Shown: positions 7,928 to 17,843 of the stretch, piece after piece
How positions within the stretch are numbered: the stretch's first letter is position 1
Layout: every line of letters begins with the position of its first letter
NCBI RefSeq assembly: GCF_020886315.1
Contig: NZ_AP025226.1
Coordinates: forward strand, 1,328,001 to 1,392,000
From: Saccharolobus caldissimus
GTDB taxonomy: Archaea; Thermoproteota; Thermoprotei_A; Sulfolobales; Sulfolobaceae
DNA: 64,000 nt
Direction of reading: 5' to 3'
Made by a program: the position numbers and the translations under genes
Notes under the pieces: model-generated
Told to the model about the DNA's origin: nothing
What the model saw: the letters and a program-made list of their open reading frames with translations, nothing else
The model's database searches: none

Positions 7928-8304
7928 TGGCTAAAATAGTTGCCAGAGGATCATTAATATGCCCTGTTTGCAAATGTTCTTTGCAGAGGCTTATATTATT
8001 AGGTTCTGGAAAATTACTAAAAATATCCGAAGTCTCAAGGAAAGTTCCATTAACAATTTATAATGGCTTAAAGTATTATTTCTGTTGCGAGGATTGCAGG
8101 GAGAGATTTCTTAAAAATCCAGAATACTATATAAATGAATCTAAAAACGTTGTTGTTTGTCCAGTGTGTTTTGCGGAAAGAGATAGGGGCAATGCAATAA
8201 AGATAGAATATCAAAGCCTAGAAGTTTATACATGTGGTTGTCCTCACTGTGAAGAGGCGTTCCTAAACGATCCCGCTTCGTTTCTTGAAACCATTGAGGA
8301 GTAA
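7927..8304 (+). CDS. Tandem TRASH-domain metallochaperone
   Basis: The 125-residue protein has two zinc-ribbon-like TRASH (YHS-like) modules. The first is CPVC followed by YYFCCEDCRERFLKNPEYY; the second is CPVCFAERD followed by YTCGCPHCEEAFLNDPASF. TRASH modules bind copper or mercury and occur in Sulfolobus metal operons (CopM/CopT, MerH). It is translationally linked to the HMA-like gene. Together with the divergent MerT-like and thioredoxin-like genes it forms a metal-handling cluster, although no metal reductase or P-type ATPase is present here. Confidence 0.85.
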   Translation: MAKIVARGSLICPVCKCSLQRLILLGSGKLLKISEVSRKVPLTIYNGLKYYFCCEDCRERFLKNPEYYINESKNVVVCPVCFAERDRGNAIKIEYQSLEVYTCGCPHCEEAFLNDPASFLETIEE

Positions 8305-8422
8305 AAATAATAAATATAGAGATAAGTTTTTATAATACTTTAGCAAAGATTTAAGATTATAATTCCTTTAAAAACATTAAGAATCAAAGATTTATTTTGT
8401 CTCGTTAAAGAGATTAAAGATT

Positions 8423-8863
8423 TTATTTCGTTCTTTTTTCTTCATATAATTTTCTTGTATATTCTAACACTTCTTCGGCCATTTTAATTGATTGTTGAGC
8501 GTCATAATCTGAGTAGAGTAATTCTGGTGGAGTATTCGTCTCTTCATCACCGTACATTGACAATTCCCTTTCTTTTCTTAGAGATCTTGAGTATGACGCA
8601 AAAATGTCTATTTTTTCCTTAAACCATTGTGGAAATTTATCAGCATTATTTTTTAATATAGGGCCTACATCATGAAATTTTGGTGGTTCTATATTAACAA
8701 GTCTAAGGCATGCTTTAAGAGAAAGTTCCACAGATTCTTGGCAAAGTCTAACTACAATATTATATTTCTTTCTTTCATATTCTATTTTAGCTAAGTTTAG
8801 CCTCTCTTCAGCTTGTGAAATACATGAGGAGGCTAAGGAGTCAAAGTTCAATTGTATCGCCAA
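8423..8863 (-). CDS. HEPN-domain toxin (HepT-like)
   Basis: The 146-residue all-helical HEPN protein has the typical start ASSCISQAEERLNLAKIEYE and helix LCQESVELSLKACLRL. The motif RELSMYGDEE gives R-x4-Y, which in HepT proteins is the RNase active site whose Tyr is modified by the partner. The start overlaps the end of the nucleotidyltransferase gene by 23 bases. In this family the HEPN protein is the toxin and the MNT protein neutralises it by adenylylation. The pair is convergent with the TRASH gene and ends about 120 bases from it. Confidence 0.85.
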   Translation of the reverse strand: MAIQLNFDSLASSCISQAEERLNLAKIEYERKKYNIVVRLCQESVELSLKACLRLVNIEPPKFHDVGPILKNNADKFPQWFKEKIDIFASYSRSLRKERELSMYGDEETNTPPELLYSDYDAQQSIKMAEEVLEYTRKLYEEKRTK

Positions 8864-9332
8864 ATTTAGAATCTTTTTTAAGTACCCAATACCATTTCTT
8901 ACCTATTCTTACCCTTTCAGCTCCTAATTCCTTAAGTCTCTCCTTTAGTTTTTGTAGTATTTTAGTGAAGAATTGATTCTTGTCATAAAGTATTATCGCA
9001 TCGTATACCATGTCTAAATAGAGAGGAGAAATTTTCTCAGCCTCTTCTGGCGTTTTAAGAATTGGTGAAAGCGATATATAATAACCATTTTTCCAGTATT
9101 CATCTAAGTTTAGCTTGTCCTCAACCTTAGTCTCAAATAATCTAATTCTCTTAAGCATACTATCTTTAGGCAAATTCTTTATAATTATTAATAAATCTAC
9201 ATCGCTGTCATTTCTATTATCTCCTCTAGCAACACTTCCGTAAAGTATAACTGAGATAAGATCATCTTTAAATTCCTCTTTCATTATTTTAACCATATTA
9301 TTAAGCAACGTAATGTAAGGCTCTTTTATCAC
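8841..9332 (-). CDS. Minimal nucleotidyltransferase antitoxin (MntA-like)
   Basis: The 163-residue protein is of the minimal nucleotidyltransferase class. The motif ILYGSVARGDNRNDSDVDLL contains the GSxARG and DxD that bind nucleotide and two metal ions. It is the upstream partner of the HEPN gene, with a 23-base overlap. In characterised pairs MntA adds AMP groups to the HepT tyrosine and blocks its RNase activity. The C-terminus (RIGKKWYWVLKKDSKFGD) is longer than in the smallest members. The start is ATG at 9332. Confidence 0.87.
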   Translation of the reverse strand: MIKEPYITLLNNMVKIMKEEFKDDLISVILYGSVARGDNRNDSDVDLLIIIKNLPKDSMLKRIRLFETKVEDKLNLDEYWKNGYYISLSPILKTPEEAEKISPLYLDMVYDAIILYDKNQFFTKILQKLKERLKELGAERVRIGKKWYWVLKKDSKFGDTIEL

Positions 9333-9522
9333 ATGTTATTATAATTCCAAAAATCTAATAAACATATCGCTTTAAAATCTAATATAGTTATTAGATCTAA
9401 TGAAGATGATGTACTCACAATTGCTCATTTTATTAAGCAATGATTTTTGTGGTTACTATGTTATATTCTCTTAATATAGTTAATTTAGTAAATCAAAAAA
9501 TTTATATTCAAATTTGTATTTC

Positions 9523-10077
9523 TCATTTCTTCTTAGCGAAATACTTCTTATAATATACTAAGTAAAATACTCTACCAGCTCCATGAAGTAATAGATTTAC
9601 GTTATCCCCTATTCTTAGACCGTACTCGTCAGCAACTCCCTCTTTGACCTTAACGTTTAATATCTCGAAAAGAAAGATATCGCACTCTCCAGCTGGTAGC
9701 GTGCCTATTACCTTTCCCTCATATATTGCTAAAGAATTCTTAATTCCTGGTGGTTTGATTTTCTCGCTCTCTATTAACTCTACCTTAAACTCCTTAACCT
9801 TATCCACATCTCTACCGCTACATGATCCTAACATGTAAGTTAAGTCCAACATGTCAACACCAGGGACATTTATTGTAGCTTCTCCGTGATACTTTAAACA
9901 TTCGTATGTATACGTCTCCCTATATACAGATACTGCAATAGTAGGGGGCTCTTCACTTGATGGCATATTCCAACTAGCTGGCATTAAATTTACTCTTCCA
10001 TTAGGACAAATAGTTCCTAATATTATTGTAGGTCTAGGATGTATCAGCCTATAGAATTTACCTTTATATGTTTCCAT
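9523..10077 (-). CDS. Flavin reductase-like (FMN-binding) protein
   Basis: The protein has the split-barrel flavin reductase fold seen in DIM6/NTAB flavoproteins. Landmarks are HPRPTIILGTICPNGRVNLM, the segment PPTIAVSVYRETYTYECL, and ATINVPGVDML. Such proteins bind FMN and supply reduced flavin or reduce small compounds; the substrate is unknown. I prefer the ATG at 10077 (METYKGKFYRL), because the family begins there; the longer frame to 10143 adds 22 unlike residues. It stands alone, flanked by AT-rich spacers. Confidence 0.8.
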   Translation of the reverse strand: METYKGKFYRLIHPRPTIILGTICPNGRVNLMPASWNMPSSEEPPTIAVSVYRETYTYECLKYHGEATINVPGVDMLDLTYMLGSCSGRDVDKVKEFKVELIESEKIKPPGIKNSLAIYEGKVIGTLPAGECDIFLFEILNVKVKEGVADEYGLRIGDNVNLLLHGAGRVFYLVYYKKYFAKKK

Positions 10078-10415
10078 AGTGAAAAGAAATATTAGGTGGA
10101 ATTTATTGCTTTCTACTGATAGGTTAAAGTTATCTTTCCTCATTCTATGTTGATATCATTTTTCCTATTATCTAAATATTAGCTATTCTTGCATTAATAA
10201 TTTTATTAAAATATTATATGTAATAGGAAAAATGTATACTACAGTTACAAGATTTTACCTTAATTTTAACTAAATACTTAACAGAAAAATCTTATAACTG
10301 ATATTCACAAAAAAGATATATAGTTAAGGTTAACAATAAATATGAGTTCATAAATAAGGATTTTAAAGATCTTGTTTAAATCGTGACTGTCTAAACTGAC
10401 TCAAGGTGGAAGAAA

Positions 10416-10892
10416 ATGGATAAGGGAGAAATACTCTCAAGGTTAAAATCCTCAGAGAGATTACCTTATGAATTTTTAGAGGAGTGTTTATGTAGTCAAG
10501 ATAGAGACATAAAGCATGAGGCGTGGAATTACGTTTTGAAGAATATAAGACTTATGGATAAAGAATTCATTTATTCATTACTTTACTTTAAAGATACTGG
10601 TACTAGGTATAGGGCATGGAATGAGGTAGTTAATTTCGTAAAAGAAGGCATTTTAAGCTTAGACGAGGTAATAAAGTTTAAGGAGTACTTTAAGGAGATG
10701 TTAAAGGATAATAACTTAACAGTTAGGTCTTTAGTATGGTATATAACGTTAAAACCCTTAATAGAGATGGGAATTATTGAAAAAGATGAGGTTTATAAGT
10801 ACTCTAAGTACTTATGTGAACTCCTATCATCACAGTTTTCAGATGTTGCAAATGAAGTTAAGGAGGAGTTTGGAATTAATTGTAACATTTAA
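10416..10892 (+). CDS. Small helical HEAT-like protein, function unknown
   Basis: The 158-residue protein is predicted all-helical. Three helix pairs recur with similar centres: DIKHEAWNYVL, GTRYRAWNEVV and LTVRSLVWYIT. This looks like short HEAT-type repeats, a protein-binding scaffold. AGGTGGA lies six to eight bases before the ATG and supports the start. No family is recognised. The gene is isolated between the flavoprotein and the glucan phosphorylase gene. Confidence 0.7.
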   Translation: MDKGEILSRLKSSERLPYEFLEECLCSQDRDIKHEAWNYVLKNIRLMDKEFIYSLLYFKDTGTRYRAWNEVVNFVKEGILSLDEVIKFKEYFKEMLKDNNLTVRSLVWYITLKPLIEMGIIEKDEVYKYSKYLCELLSSQFSDVANEVKEEFGINCNI

Positions 10893-11293
10893 GTTTTTAA
10901 GTGATTTTCTCCTTTAAAACTATATTTTGGTATAATACAATTATAGATGATAATTTGTTTTTAGTCAGATATCCCATTAAAATCTAATAACTATTTTACA
11001 GAATTTATCATATTCAGAAATTTAATATTATTTAGTTAAGTATTACTTAAAAGGATGAATACGTTTTTAATCGACTATTAACCATCTTTTAATCTTAATC
11101 CGCTACGATAATTAAGTCCTATCTTTACCAATAAATTATATTATATAATAGTAGTAGTAAAAATTAATATATAATTTAATTATTTTAATATATAAAAATT
11201 ATATTGTTTATTATCTTTATTCTCTAAATTCGAATGTGAAATATCTGTTTATAGTACAAACTCTTTTATATTTATGCATTCCAGTATCATAAC
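10893..11293. other. 401-bp AT-rich spacer
   Basis: I see no gene, repeat or RNA here. The last 30 bases contain TTTATATTTATG (about 11264-11275), a probable TATA box for the downstream gene, whose transcript would be nearly leaderless. Confidence 0.5.
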
Positions 11294-12790
11294 ATGATAA
11301 TAAGTATAACACCGGAAATAGCCCTTGACGAATTCCCCGTTTTCGCTGGAGGCTTAGGAATATTAGAGGGTGATAAGTTCTATGAAATGGCTAAGATGAA
11401 CAGAGAGTACATAGTACTTACATTATTGTATAAAGATGGTTATGTAGAATATGACGAAAACCTAAACCCAAAACCCCAAAATAACATAAAGGAACATATG
11501 AAGGTATTATTGATACCAGAAGAGGAATTAGAGTTTCAGATGGGAAGCTTAGGAAATGTCGTAATTAGACCGTATTCTTTAAGAAAAGGTAAGGCTAAAG
11601 TTGTCTTCTTTTCTGCAGAGAGTCCAGAGAGGGTGGTTAAGGCTACTGAAGGATTATATATAGAAGATAGTCCTGATGATTTCGCAATAAAATATTGTAC
11701 TCTAGCTAAAGCTTCATATATCTATATAACCCAGAGAGTTGAAGATATTGAGAGGATAGATCTTCAGGAATCTTTAGCCTCTTTAGTATCTCTCTTATTA
11801 CCTAAAGAACTCCTAGCTAAAACTAGGCTCATAATACATACTCCAGGTCCTTGGGGTCATCCGTATATAGAATCGCGTTATATAAGAGACTTCTTAGGAG
11901 TTAATTTAGAGGGGAACAATATGATAACTAAACTTTCTGGAGATAGAGTATCGAAAATATTAACAGTTTCAAAGAAACATTACGATATAACCTTAAGGGT
12001 TTTCCCAGAGTATAAGGATAAATTAGGATATGCTACTAACGCAGTTAACTTAGATAGATGGTCATATCCAGGAATGGAGGACGTTAAAGATGAAGAGTCT
12101 TTAATTAAACTTCATCAAAAAGCTAAGAGAGAACTTATAGCCCTATTGAAAATGCATAAAAGGGTTAGAGAGGATTCAATGATAATATCTTGGACTAGAA
12201 GGATTACATTATATAAAAGGCCCTATTTTGTTGAAAGATTAATAAATGAGGTTGAAGATAAGGATCTGTTATTCGTAATAGGAGGGAAGGCACATCCTAA
12301 AGACGGAATAGGATTAGATCACATGAGGAGGTTTAAGGAATTAACGGAAAGCAGGGATAATGTGATATTTCTTAAAAACTATGATATAGTTAGAGCTAAG
12401 TTAGTCCTTAGTGGTTCCGATTTATTACTCTTCACCCCCTTTTCTGGATGGGAAGCTTCTGGCACGAGCTTCATGAAAGCTGGAATAAATGGCATACCTA
12501 CTGTTGCGTCAAGAGATGGGAGTACAATAGAGATGATAAGACATGGAGAGAACGGATGGCTTTTTGGGAGAGATTTAAGGGAATTCATAAACATATTTAC
12601 TGAGACGGAAAAAGTAAGCAAAATAGATGAGGACGATTTTAAGGAATTTAAAGATGTATTCTTAAACGCCGTGAAGTTATACTTTGATGAAAGGGATAAG
12701 TACGGGGAGATTATGTTTAATGCCTTTAAGAGCTTTAGGGAGATGGCGAATATTAAGAGATTAATTCACGACCTTTACGACAAAGTATGA
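11294..12790 (+). CDS. GT35-type alpha-glucan phosphorylase-like enzyme
   Basis: The 498-residue enzyme belongs to the short archaeal glycogen phosphorylase/GT-B group. The N-terminal domain opens ITPEIALDEFPVFAGGLG, like the EFALHE..YSGGLG of GT35 enzymes. The C-terminal Rossmann domain has RRITLYKRP and GGKAHPKDGIG, and later EASGTSFMKAGINGIP, where Lys395 stands at the position of the PLP-bearing lysine. The expected reaction is phosphorolysis of alpha-1,4-glucan to glucose 1-phosphate for glycogen use. A glucosyltransferase (GT5-like) activity is the alternative. It stands alone, convergent with the por operon, and appears complete. Confidence 0.8.
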   Translation: MIISITPEIALDEFPVFAGGLGILEGDKFYEMAKMNREYIVLTLLYKDGYVEYDENLNPKPQNNIKEHMKVLLIPEEELEFQMGSLGNVVIRPYSLRKGKAKVVFFSAESPERVVKATEGLYIEDSPDDFAIKYCTLAKASYIYITQRVEDIERIDLQESLASLVSLLLPKELLAKTRLIIHTPGPWGHPYIESRYIRDFLGVNLEGNNMITKLSGDRVSKILTVSKKHYDITLRVFPEYKDKLGYATNAVNLDRWSYPGMEDVKDEESLIKLHQKAKRELIALLKMHKRVREDSMIISWTRRITLYKRPYFVERLINEVEDKDLLFVIGGKAHPKDGIGLDHMRRFKELTESRDNVIFLKNYDIVRAKLVLSGSDLLLFTPFSGWEASGTSFMKAGINGIPTVASRDGSTIEMIRHGENGWLFGRDLREFINIFTETEKVSKIDEDDFKEFKDVFLNAVKLYFDERDKYGEIMFNAFKSFREMANIKRLIHDLYDKV

Positions 12791-12913
12791 AATAAACTTA
12801 AATTATACGTGAAATAAAAATAGTAAAGATAAGTTATAATATCTAAATCTTTGCCTATCTTCTCTCACTCCTAATATATTGTGATCATAATAAGGGAAAA
12901 TCAGATAACTAGA

Positions 12914-13819
12914 TTATTTTTTAACTAATTGTTTAATGTATTCCCACATTTCATCAACAGCTTCTTGAATTACCTTAATATCTTCCTCACTTAACTTAGC
13001 AAATCTACCTTGTAATTTCAAATATTCAATTACGGGCTTCCTCTTCTCTAATAAAGTCTTACTTACGCTAGTTAACCTAAATTCACCATTAATTACCTCA
13101 AATAAGGGCCAAACTCCAGTCTCCACTGCTAATTTAGCTACTTCTATTGTATACTTACTATCGAATCTCCATCCAGGCGGGCATGGCGATAACAAATGTA
13201 TGTATCTAAACCCTTGAATTCCCTTAGCTTTCTTAACCTTTTCTTGATAATCAAAAGGATACGCGATTGATGCAGTAGCTACATAAGGTATTTTATGTTC
13301 CATCATTATGAAAGGTAACGGTTTCTTAAACTCTCTCTTCCCAGCAGGGGTAGTAGTAGTCCAAGCACCATAAGGAGTCAAAGCAGATCTCTGAATCCCA
13401 GTATTCATAAAAGCCTCATTATCGTAGCAAACGTAGAGTATATTTTCATTCCTTTCAGCAGCACCGCTTAATGCGGAAAATCCTATATCTCCAGTAGCTC
13501 CATCTCCAGCCCATACTACTACTTGAGCGTCAGTATCTCCTCTCATTCTCAATTGCCTCCATAATCCAGAGGCTATTGCGGCAGCTCCGGCAAATGGACT
13601 ATGAACTACTGGTACTGGAGAAGGAGAGCCTCTCTCATCGCCCATTATTACCGTAGTACACGAAGCTGGAACTACTAAAACAGTCTTCTTACCCATTACC
13701 TCTAAAAGTAAGTCTAATTCCTTAGGTATTGGGCACCCTGGACATGCCGCGTTTCCTCTATAAAAGTGCTGTTCCCTTATTACTCTCTTATTCTTTATAT
13801 ATTCTGGTATTTCACTCAT
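12914..13819 (-). CDS. porB: Pyruvate/2-oxoacid:ferredoxin oxidoreductase, beta subunit
   Basis: This is the thiamine-diphosphate-binding subunit of a four-subunit oxidoreductase that turns pyruvate and CoA into acetyl-CoA, CO2 and reduced ferredoxin. The TPP signature is GDGATGDIG followed by NEAFMNTG. Cysteines in NAACPGCP and later PCPP bind the [4Fe-4S] cluster near TPP. I choose the ATG at 13819 (MSEIPEY) because GAGGTGG stands six bases before it; a start at 13837 would add six residues. It overlaps the end of porA by eight bases and is the last gene of porGDAB. Confidence 0.9.
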   Translation of the reverse strand: MSEIPEYIKNKRVIREQHFYRGNAACPGCPIPKELDLLLEVMGKKTVLVVPASCTTVIMGDERGSPSPVPVVHSPFAGAAAIASGLWRQLRMRGDTDAQVVVWAGDGATGDIGFSALSGAAERNENILYVCYDNEAFMNTGIQRSALTPYGAWTTTTPAGKREFKKPLPFIMMEHKIPYVATASIAYPFDYQEKVKKAKGIQGFRYIHLLSPCPPGWRFDSKYTIEVAKLAVETGVWPLFEVINGEFRLTSVSKTLLEKRKPVIEYLKLQGRFAKLSEEDIKVIQEAVDEMWEYIKQLVKK

Positions 13820-14972
13820 ATAACCACCTCTCTTCAAACCTTTTACCCTCTAAAACCTCCTCCATTACCTTTTCGAAGTGTAAAGGTCTAACTGTCTTAC
13901 CTCCTATTCCAGCTATTACGCTCATTACGTCTATTCCAGAATTATATAATGCGGATTTAACATCACTAGCTAAAACACCTCCAGAACCGAAAGAATAGGC
14001 CCTATCAAAAACTATTACCCCTCTAACTGATCTTAACTTTTCAACTAATCTCTCCTTAGGGAAAGGTCTGAAAGTCCTTATTTTTATCAATCCCACTTTA
14101 TTTCCCCTACTTCTTAATCTCTTTACTGCTTCTCTAGCATCTCCGACCCATGCTCCCATTGCTAAAAACACGTATTCTGCATCTTCACACATATAACACT
14201 CTATTAATCCGTATTGTTTTCTACCACTTATCTTCTCATATTCCTTAGCAATTTCCTCTATAACCTCCTTAGCTCTATCCATAGCCTTTTTAGCCTCATA
14301 TCTATACTTTATGTAATTATCTGGAGTAACTATGGGACCTACATTTACAGGATCGTTAAAGTCTATTAAGTTATAATCTCTTTTAGGCAGGAACATGTCT
14401 ACTGTCTCATCATCTAATACCTCTAACCTCTCCATAGTGTGTGTTAATATGAAGCCATCGAAACCCATCATTACTGGCAATAATACTCTCTTATCCTCAG
14501 ATATTCTAAAAGCTTGAATTGTCAAATCATAAGCATCTTGTACATTTTCAGCCATGGTCATTATCCAAATAGCGTCCCTTTTACTTACGAAATCTTGATG
14601 ATCGTCCCATATACTCCAAGGTTCAGCTATTGCTCTAGTAGCTATTGCAGCAACAATAGGTACTCTCTGTCCTCCAGCCCAATAAAACATCTCTGTCATA
14701 TATAGGAGACCTTGAGATGAAGTAGCTGTAAACACTCTAGCTCCAGCTACTGCAGCTCCGTAGATTGACGCCATTGCAGAGTGTTCACTCTCCACCTTAA
14801 TTAGCTCAGCCTTTAGTTGTCCACTATCTATATATTCAGCTAACTTCTCTAACATCGTAGTCTGTGGCGTTATTGGGAAAACTGCAAGAATTTGCGGTTT
14901 TGCCTGCTTTACAGCATAGGCTACTGCGTGGTTTCCTACCATTGCGGTAATTCTCTTAGTTATCTGTAACAT
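13812..14972 (-). CDS. porA: Pyruvate/2-oxoacid:ferredoxin oxidoreductase, alpha subunit
   Basis: The 386-residue subunit carries the pyrimidine-binding domain ([33 protein letters not shown]) and the transketolase C-terminal-like domain, with [20 protein letters not shown] between. It pairs with PorB to form the catalytic site for oxidative decarboxylation of pyruvate or a related 2-oxoacid. It follows porD after three bases and overlaps porB, so all four subunits are made from one message. The substrate range cannot be read from the sequence; separate alpha, beta, gamma and delta genes favour pyruvate over the two-subunit broad 2-oxoacid enzyme typical of Sulfolobus. Confidence 0.9.
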   Translation of the reverse strand: MLQITKRITAMVGNHAVAYAVKQAKPQILAVFPITPQTTMLEKLAEYIDSGQLKAELIKVESEHSAMASIYGAAVAGARVFTATSSQGLLYMTEMFYWAGGQRVPIVAAIATRAIAEPWSIWDDHQDFVSKRDAIWIMTMAENVQDAYDLTIQAFRISEDKRVLLPVMMGFDGFILTHTMERLEVLDDETVDMFLPKRDYNLIDFNDPVNVGPIVTPDNYIKYRYEAKKAMDRAKEVIEEIAKEYEKISGRKQYGLIECYMCEDAEYVFLAMGAWVGDAREAVKRLRSRGNKVGLIKIRTFRPFPKERLVEKLRSVRGVIVFDRAYSFGSGGVLASDVKSALYNSGIDVMSVIAGIGGKTVRPLHFEKVMEEVLEGKRFEERWLYE

Positions 14973-14975
14973 TGT

Positions 14976-15221
14976 TCATTTCACCTCCGGAACCATAGTT
15001 ATAGCCTTAGCGGGACATATCTGAGAGCACACCCCACAACCTTTGCAATAATCGTAATCTATCCTAACGTCAAATCCCTCTAATAGGTCTATAGTATTTT
15101 CGGGGCAATAGATTACACATAACCTACATTTAGTGCATTTAGAATAATCTATTACCGGTCTCTCAACTCTCCACGTACCTGTTAATCCAGCAGAACCTAT
15201 TTTAGGTCTGCTAATTATCAA
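14976..15221 (-). CDS. porD: Pyruvate:ferredoxin oxidoreductase, delta subunit (2[4Fe-4S])
   Basis: The 81-residue ferredoxin-like subunit has two classic clusters: [12 protein letters not shown] and [12 protein letters not shown]. It moves electrons from the TPP site to external ferredoxin. Its start overlaps the end of porG by 11 bases, and porA follows three bases after its stop, so translation is coupled through the operon. The N-terminal part ([17 protein letters not shown]) is typical of PorD. Confidence 0.92.
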   Translation of the reverse strand: MIISRPKIGSAGLTGTWRVERPVIDYSKCTKCRLCVIYCPENTIDLLEGFDVRIDYDYCKGCGVCSQICPAKAITMVPEVK

Positions 15222-15759
15222 CTTCTCTCACCTCCTCGTAACCGAGTCTTGCCGCCTCAGCGTTTAATTCCCCTATTTTGCCTTCAAACGTCTCCTTTAT
15301 AGCCTCTTCAACGCTTCTAATTGATATCAGCCCAGTTATTTTTGCTATAGCTCCTACCATTGGCGTGTTTACTAACCTCCATCCAGCCATTACCAGTCCC
15401 AGTTTGTCAGCTATATCGTACGCATTAACGTAAAAAGTCTTTTTCCAGTATCTTTTCGGATTTCTCGTATTGGCTAATAATATTCCGTTTTCTTTAAGTC
15501 CTTCAAATACGTTTACTATATCAAACAGTGTTGAATCGAAGACTGCAACTAAATCCGCGTTAATTACTTCTCTATGCATGTATATTGGTTCGTCTGAGAG
15601 TCTGACGTAAGAGACCACTGGTGCTCCTCTTCTTTCCCCTCCAAAGAAGGGTATTGATTGCCCGTACTTATCTTCTTTTACTGCCGCCTTGACCAAAATT
15701 TCTCCAGCCGTTACTACTCCCATTCCTCCTCTTCCTCTAAGAATTATTTCAGTCAACAT
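15211..15759 (-). CDS. porG: Pyruvate:ferredoxin oxidoreductase, gamma subunit
   Basis: The 182-residue gamma domain starts [18 protein letters not shown], the usual opening of PorG/KorC, and has the conserved [13 protein letters not shown]. It binds CoA and completes the four-subunit complex. It is the first gene of porGDAB. On the minus strand the sequence TTCTTAAAAACG lies about 25 bases upstream of the ATG and is the likely TATA element, so the message is nearly leaderless. Confidence 0.92.
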   Translation of the reverse strand: MLTEIILRGRGGMGVVTAGEILVKAAVKEDKYGQSIPFFGGERRGAPVVSYVRLSDEPIYMHREVINADLVAVFDSTLFDIVNVFEGLKENGILLANTRNPKRYWKKTFYVNAYDIADKLGLVMAGWRLVNTPMVGAIAKITGLISIRSVEEAIKETFEGKIGELNAEAARLGYEEVREVDN

Positions 15760-15920
15760 ACAATATTATATTTTCGTTTTTAAGAAAATAAGAATTTCTT
15801 TCATAATAGTATATAAGTTTACTTTAACGGGGTTTAACTATTTTAATTCATATTTTTGTGAAATTTTTGCAAGTAGAGTATTAGTAATTTACTATTAATA
15901 AGATATTTAAAAGTATAGGC

Positions 15921-15992
15921 ATAGTGTCGATATAAAGTAATCCGTTATAGAATATAAGCTCACTTATTCACTTATAGCTTAATAACTACACT
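15921..15992 (+). repeat. MITE family 2, deleted copy
   Basis: This 72-bp stretch begins ATAGTGT and contains AAAGTAATCCGTTAT and TAAGCTCACTTATTCACTTA. It matches the inverted strand of the 114-bp repeat at 28.6 kb, with two internal deletions. It lies in the 283-bp spacer between porG and the HEPN gene and has no coding capacity. Confidence 0.5.
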
Positions 15993-16042
15993 TTCTTGTG
16001 TAAAGCATAATTGTATTGGGATAATACTCAATGTATTCTTAG

Positions 16043-17092
16043 CTACTTAACTCCCACTATAATTTTGAGTAGTGTATCTATTATACCTTTAAGTTCAGGG
16101 TTATCCAATATATATTTTCCTTGCAACCTATCCATTATCATCTTTTCAATATCGGAAATGTCAATTTTTATAAGTTCATTAATAATTTTATATAGAGCTT
16201 CTATCCTTTCAATAGATATACTGATAGCATCATAAAAATCTTTATAACTCTTAATTAAAATGCAGTCAGCATTAAAATATTTATGAGGTGCTACATTATT
16301 TGTATTACTTCCTGGATATCGAAGAATATTATATTGATTAGATAAAATTAAATTAAGACTAAAGAGTGTATGAAGCGTTGCATAAAGTTTCCTTATGAAT
16401 AGCGCTATATCGTAACTTTTACTGTAAAGCATTTTAGCTTGAGGAGAACCATGACTTCTTAAACTATTCAAGAGCACTACTATAGGATCATTAATATAAA
16501 TAGCTTTATCACTGGGTGGATTAATATTTTGATTAATATAAGCAGCAATAGCTCTATAAGATTTTCTTTTATTACCTTCTAGCATATTAAGGACTTGATC
16601 TTCTTTTTCTATGACTCTTTCTTTATACCTTCTTAATCCTGTGACTATATTATTGCTTACATTAATGCCTAAATCTTGAATGATTTGGAGCAGCGAATCT
16701 AGAAAACTCCTTAAGATACGCATAATGCTCATATAATCGCACACTATAATACCTGCTGGATTATGTCTAACTGTATTCTTTAAAAAATTATCTAAATCTT
16801 TACCACTTAAGACATTGTTATTAATATTTTCAATAAATTTTTCGATATAATTCTTCACATCAGGTAAAATATCTATAAGTTTCTGTAGTCTAACTTTTAC
16901 TTCTTCTAAAAAACCTTGAAAAACTAATCTTAATGCCTTATAAGATTTCTCTGCAGACTGCTGAAGGAAGAAAAGAGCGTGAGAATAAAAGTCTTTATCG
17001 TATAATATTTTACTAGCCTCCATATCTGCCTTTGCTTGCTCTAAAAATGCGATACCTAAACGTAACGTATAAAGATGTGTATTGCTTCCCAT
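16043..17092 (-). CDS. Large HEPN-domain protein with a central insertion
   Basis: The 349-residue protein starts with a HEPN-type helix pair (LEQAKADMEASKILY and FYSHALFFLQQSAEKSYKAL). The closing HEPN features RYPGSNTNNVAPHKYF and AISISIERIEALYKII appear only near residues 265-310. Between them lie about 180 unrelated helical residues. HEPN proteins are often RNases or dimerisation units in conflict systems; no R-x4-6-H motif is obvious, so catalysis is uncertain. There is no nucleotidyltransferase partner here, unlike the pair at 8.4 kb. It stands just outside the relic-rich region before the tubulin operon. Confidence 0.6.
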   Translation of the reverse strand: MGSNTHLYTLRLGIAFLEQAKADMEASKILYDKDFYSHALFFLQQSAEKSYKALRLVFQGFLEEVKVRLQKLIDILPDVKNYIEKFIENINNNVLSGKDLDNFLKNTVRHNPAGIIVCDYMSIMRILRSFLDSLLQIIQDLGINVSNNIVTGLRRYKERVIEKEDQVLNMLEGNKRKSYRAIAAYINQNINPPSDKAIYINDPIVVLLNSLRSHGSPQAKMLYSKSYDIALFIRKLYATLHTLFSLNLILSNQYNILRYPGSNTNNVAPHKYFNADCILIKSYKDFYDAISISIERIEALYKIINELIKIDISDIEKMIMDRLQGKYILDNPELKGIIDTLLKIIVGVK

Positions 17093-17309
17093 AAAATATA
17101 TAAATTAAATTCAGATATTTATATATTACGATTGTTAATCATTAGGATGATTCCTTTTCTAGATATATGACAATTTTCAAGTTATTCTGTAAGATCCTTG
17201 ACTTTCGTTAAATACTAACACTGGATCTTGATTATTGATTCTTCTTTAGTTCATATTACTCTACTAGCAAATTTTCTACGATTTTGTAGATTTACGTTAA
17301 AAATGCGAA

Positions 17310-17542
17310 TATGGTTGCTATTGCCATTGAGATCTTCTCTAGATCGTGTTTTCTAGGCTTAACCTTTAAATTCTTCAAAACCAATACTATTAATTATGTG
17401 AGGGTGACGAGGTCCATTCTCGTCTCCCCTATACAATCTCGTCACACAAGAAGTTTTCTCACGAAAATTTGTAATCTTAACATCTATCCAATATTTTTGC
17501 TATTCAATATCGAATAAGATGATTGTATGAGAATACTCCCGA
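17310..17542 (-). pseudogene. Relic of an IS1-like element (5' end, start hairpin)
   Basis: On the minus strand a terminal-repeat relic (ending at 17542) is followed by the start hairpin, then ATGGACCTCGTCACCCTCAC and a decayed frame reading LKNLKVKPRKHDLEKISMAIA. This matches the first 35 residues of the intact transposase at 25.7 kb (LRNLNFKPRKHKLEDIAYAIA). A stop codon interrupts the frame and the rest is missing. The 750 bases 17093-17843 hold no other gene. Confidence 0.75.
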
Positions 17543-17552
17543 TTCCCATACT

Positions 17553-17577
17553 GACTATTATGAAAAAGACTATACAT
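17553..17577. repeat. Terminal-repeat relic of the IS630-like element
   Basis: CTATTATGAAAAAGACTATA matches the right end of the IS630-like element at 47.9 kb exactly over about 20 bases. The rest of the element is absent. It abuts the IS1-like relic, a nested arrangement repeated at 38.5-39.1 and 45.5-47.9 kb. Confidence 0.65.
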
Positions 17578-17843
17578 ATATAAGATCTTATCTTAATGTA
17601 AACTATTTAATTTATATCATAGATAATTGATAATTTATCTTATAATTACCTAGGATATTAAAAAGTTTTTAATATAGTTAGCTAAATATAAAAACATTTT
17701 TTAATAATATGTAATATTTTAGAAAAGTATATGACGATAAACAAAACTAATAATTTCGTATTTATGAAGAATTATCACATGTAAAAATCATAATTTAGTT
17801 ATAATTAGTACGATTTTCATGTAGTAAATGTGTAGCTAAAAAT

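Noticed and set aside
17311-17517. 68-codon + frame
   Set aside because: It lies antisense to the IS1-like relic, whose minus-strand reading explains the region.
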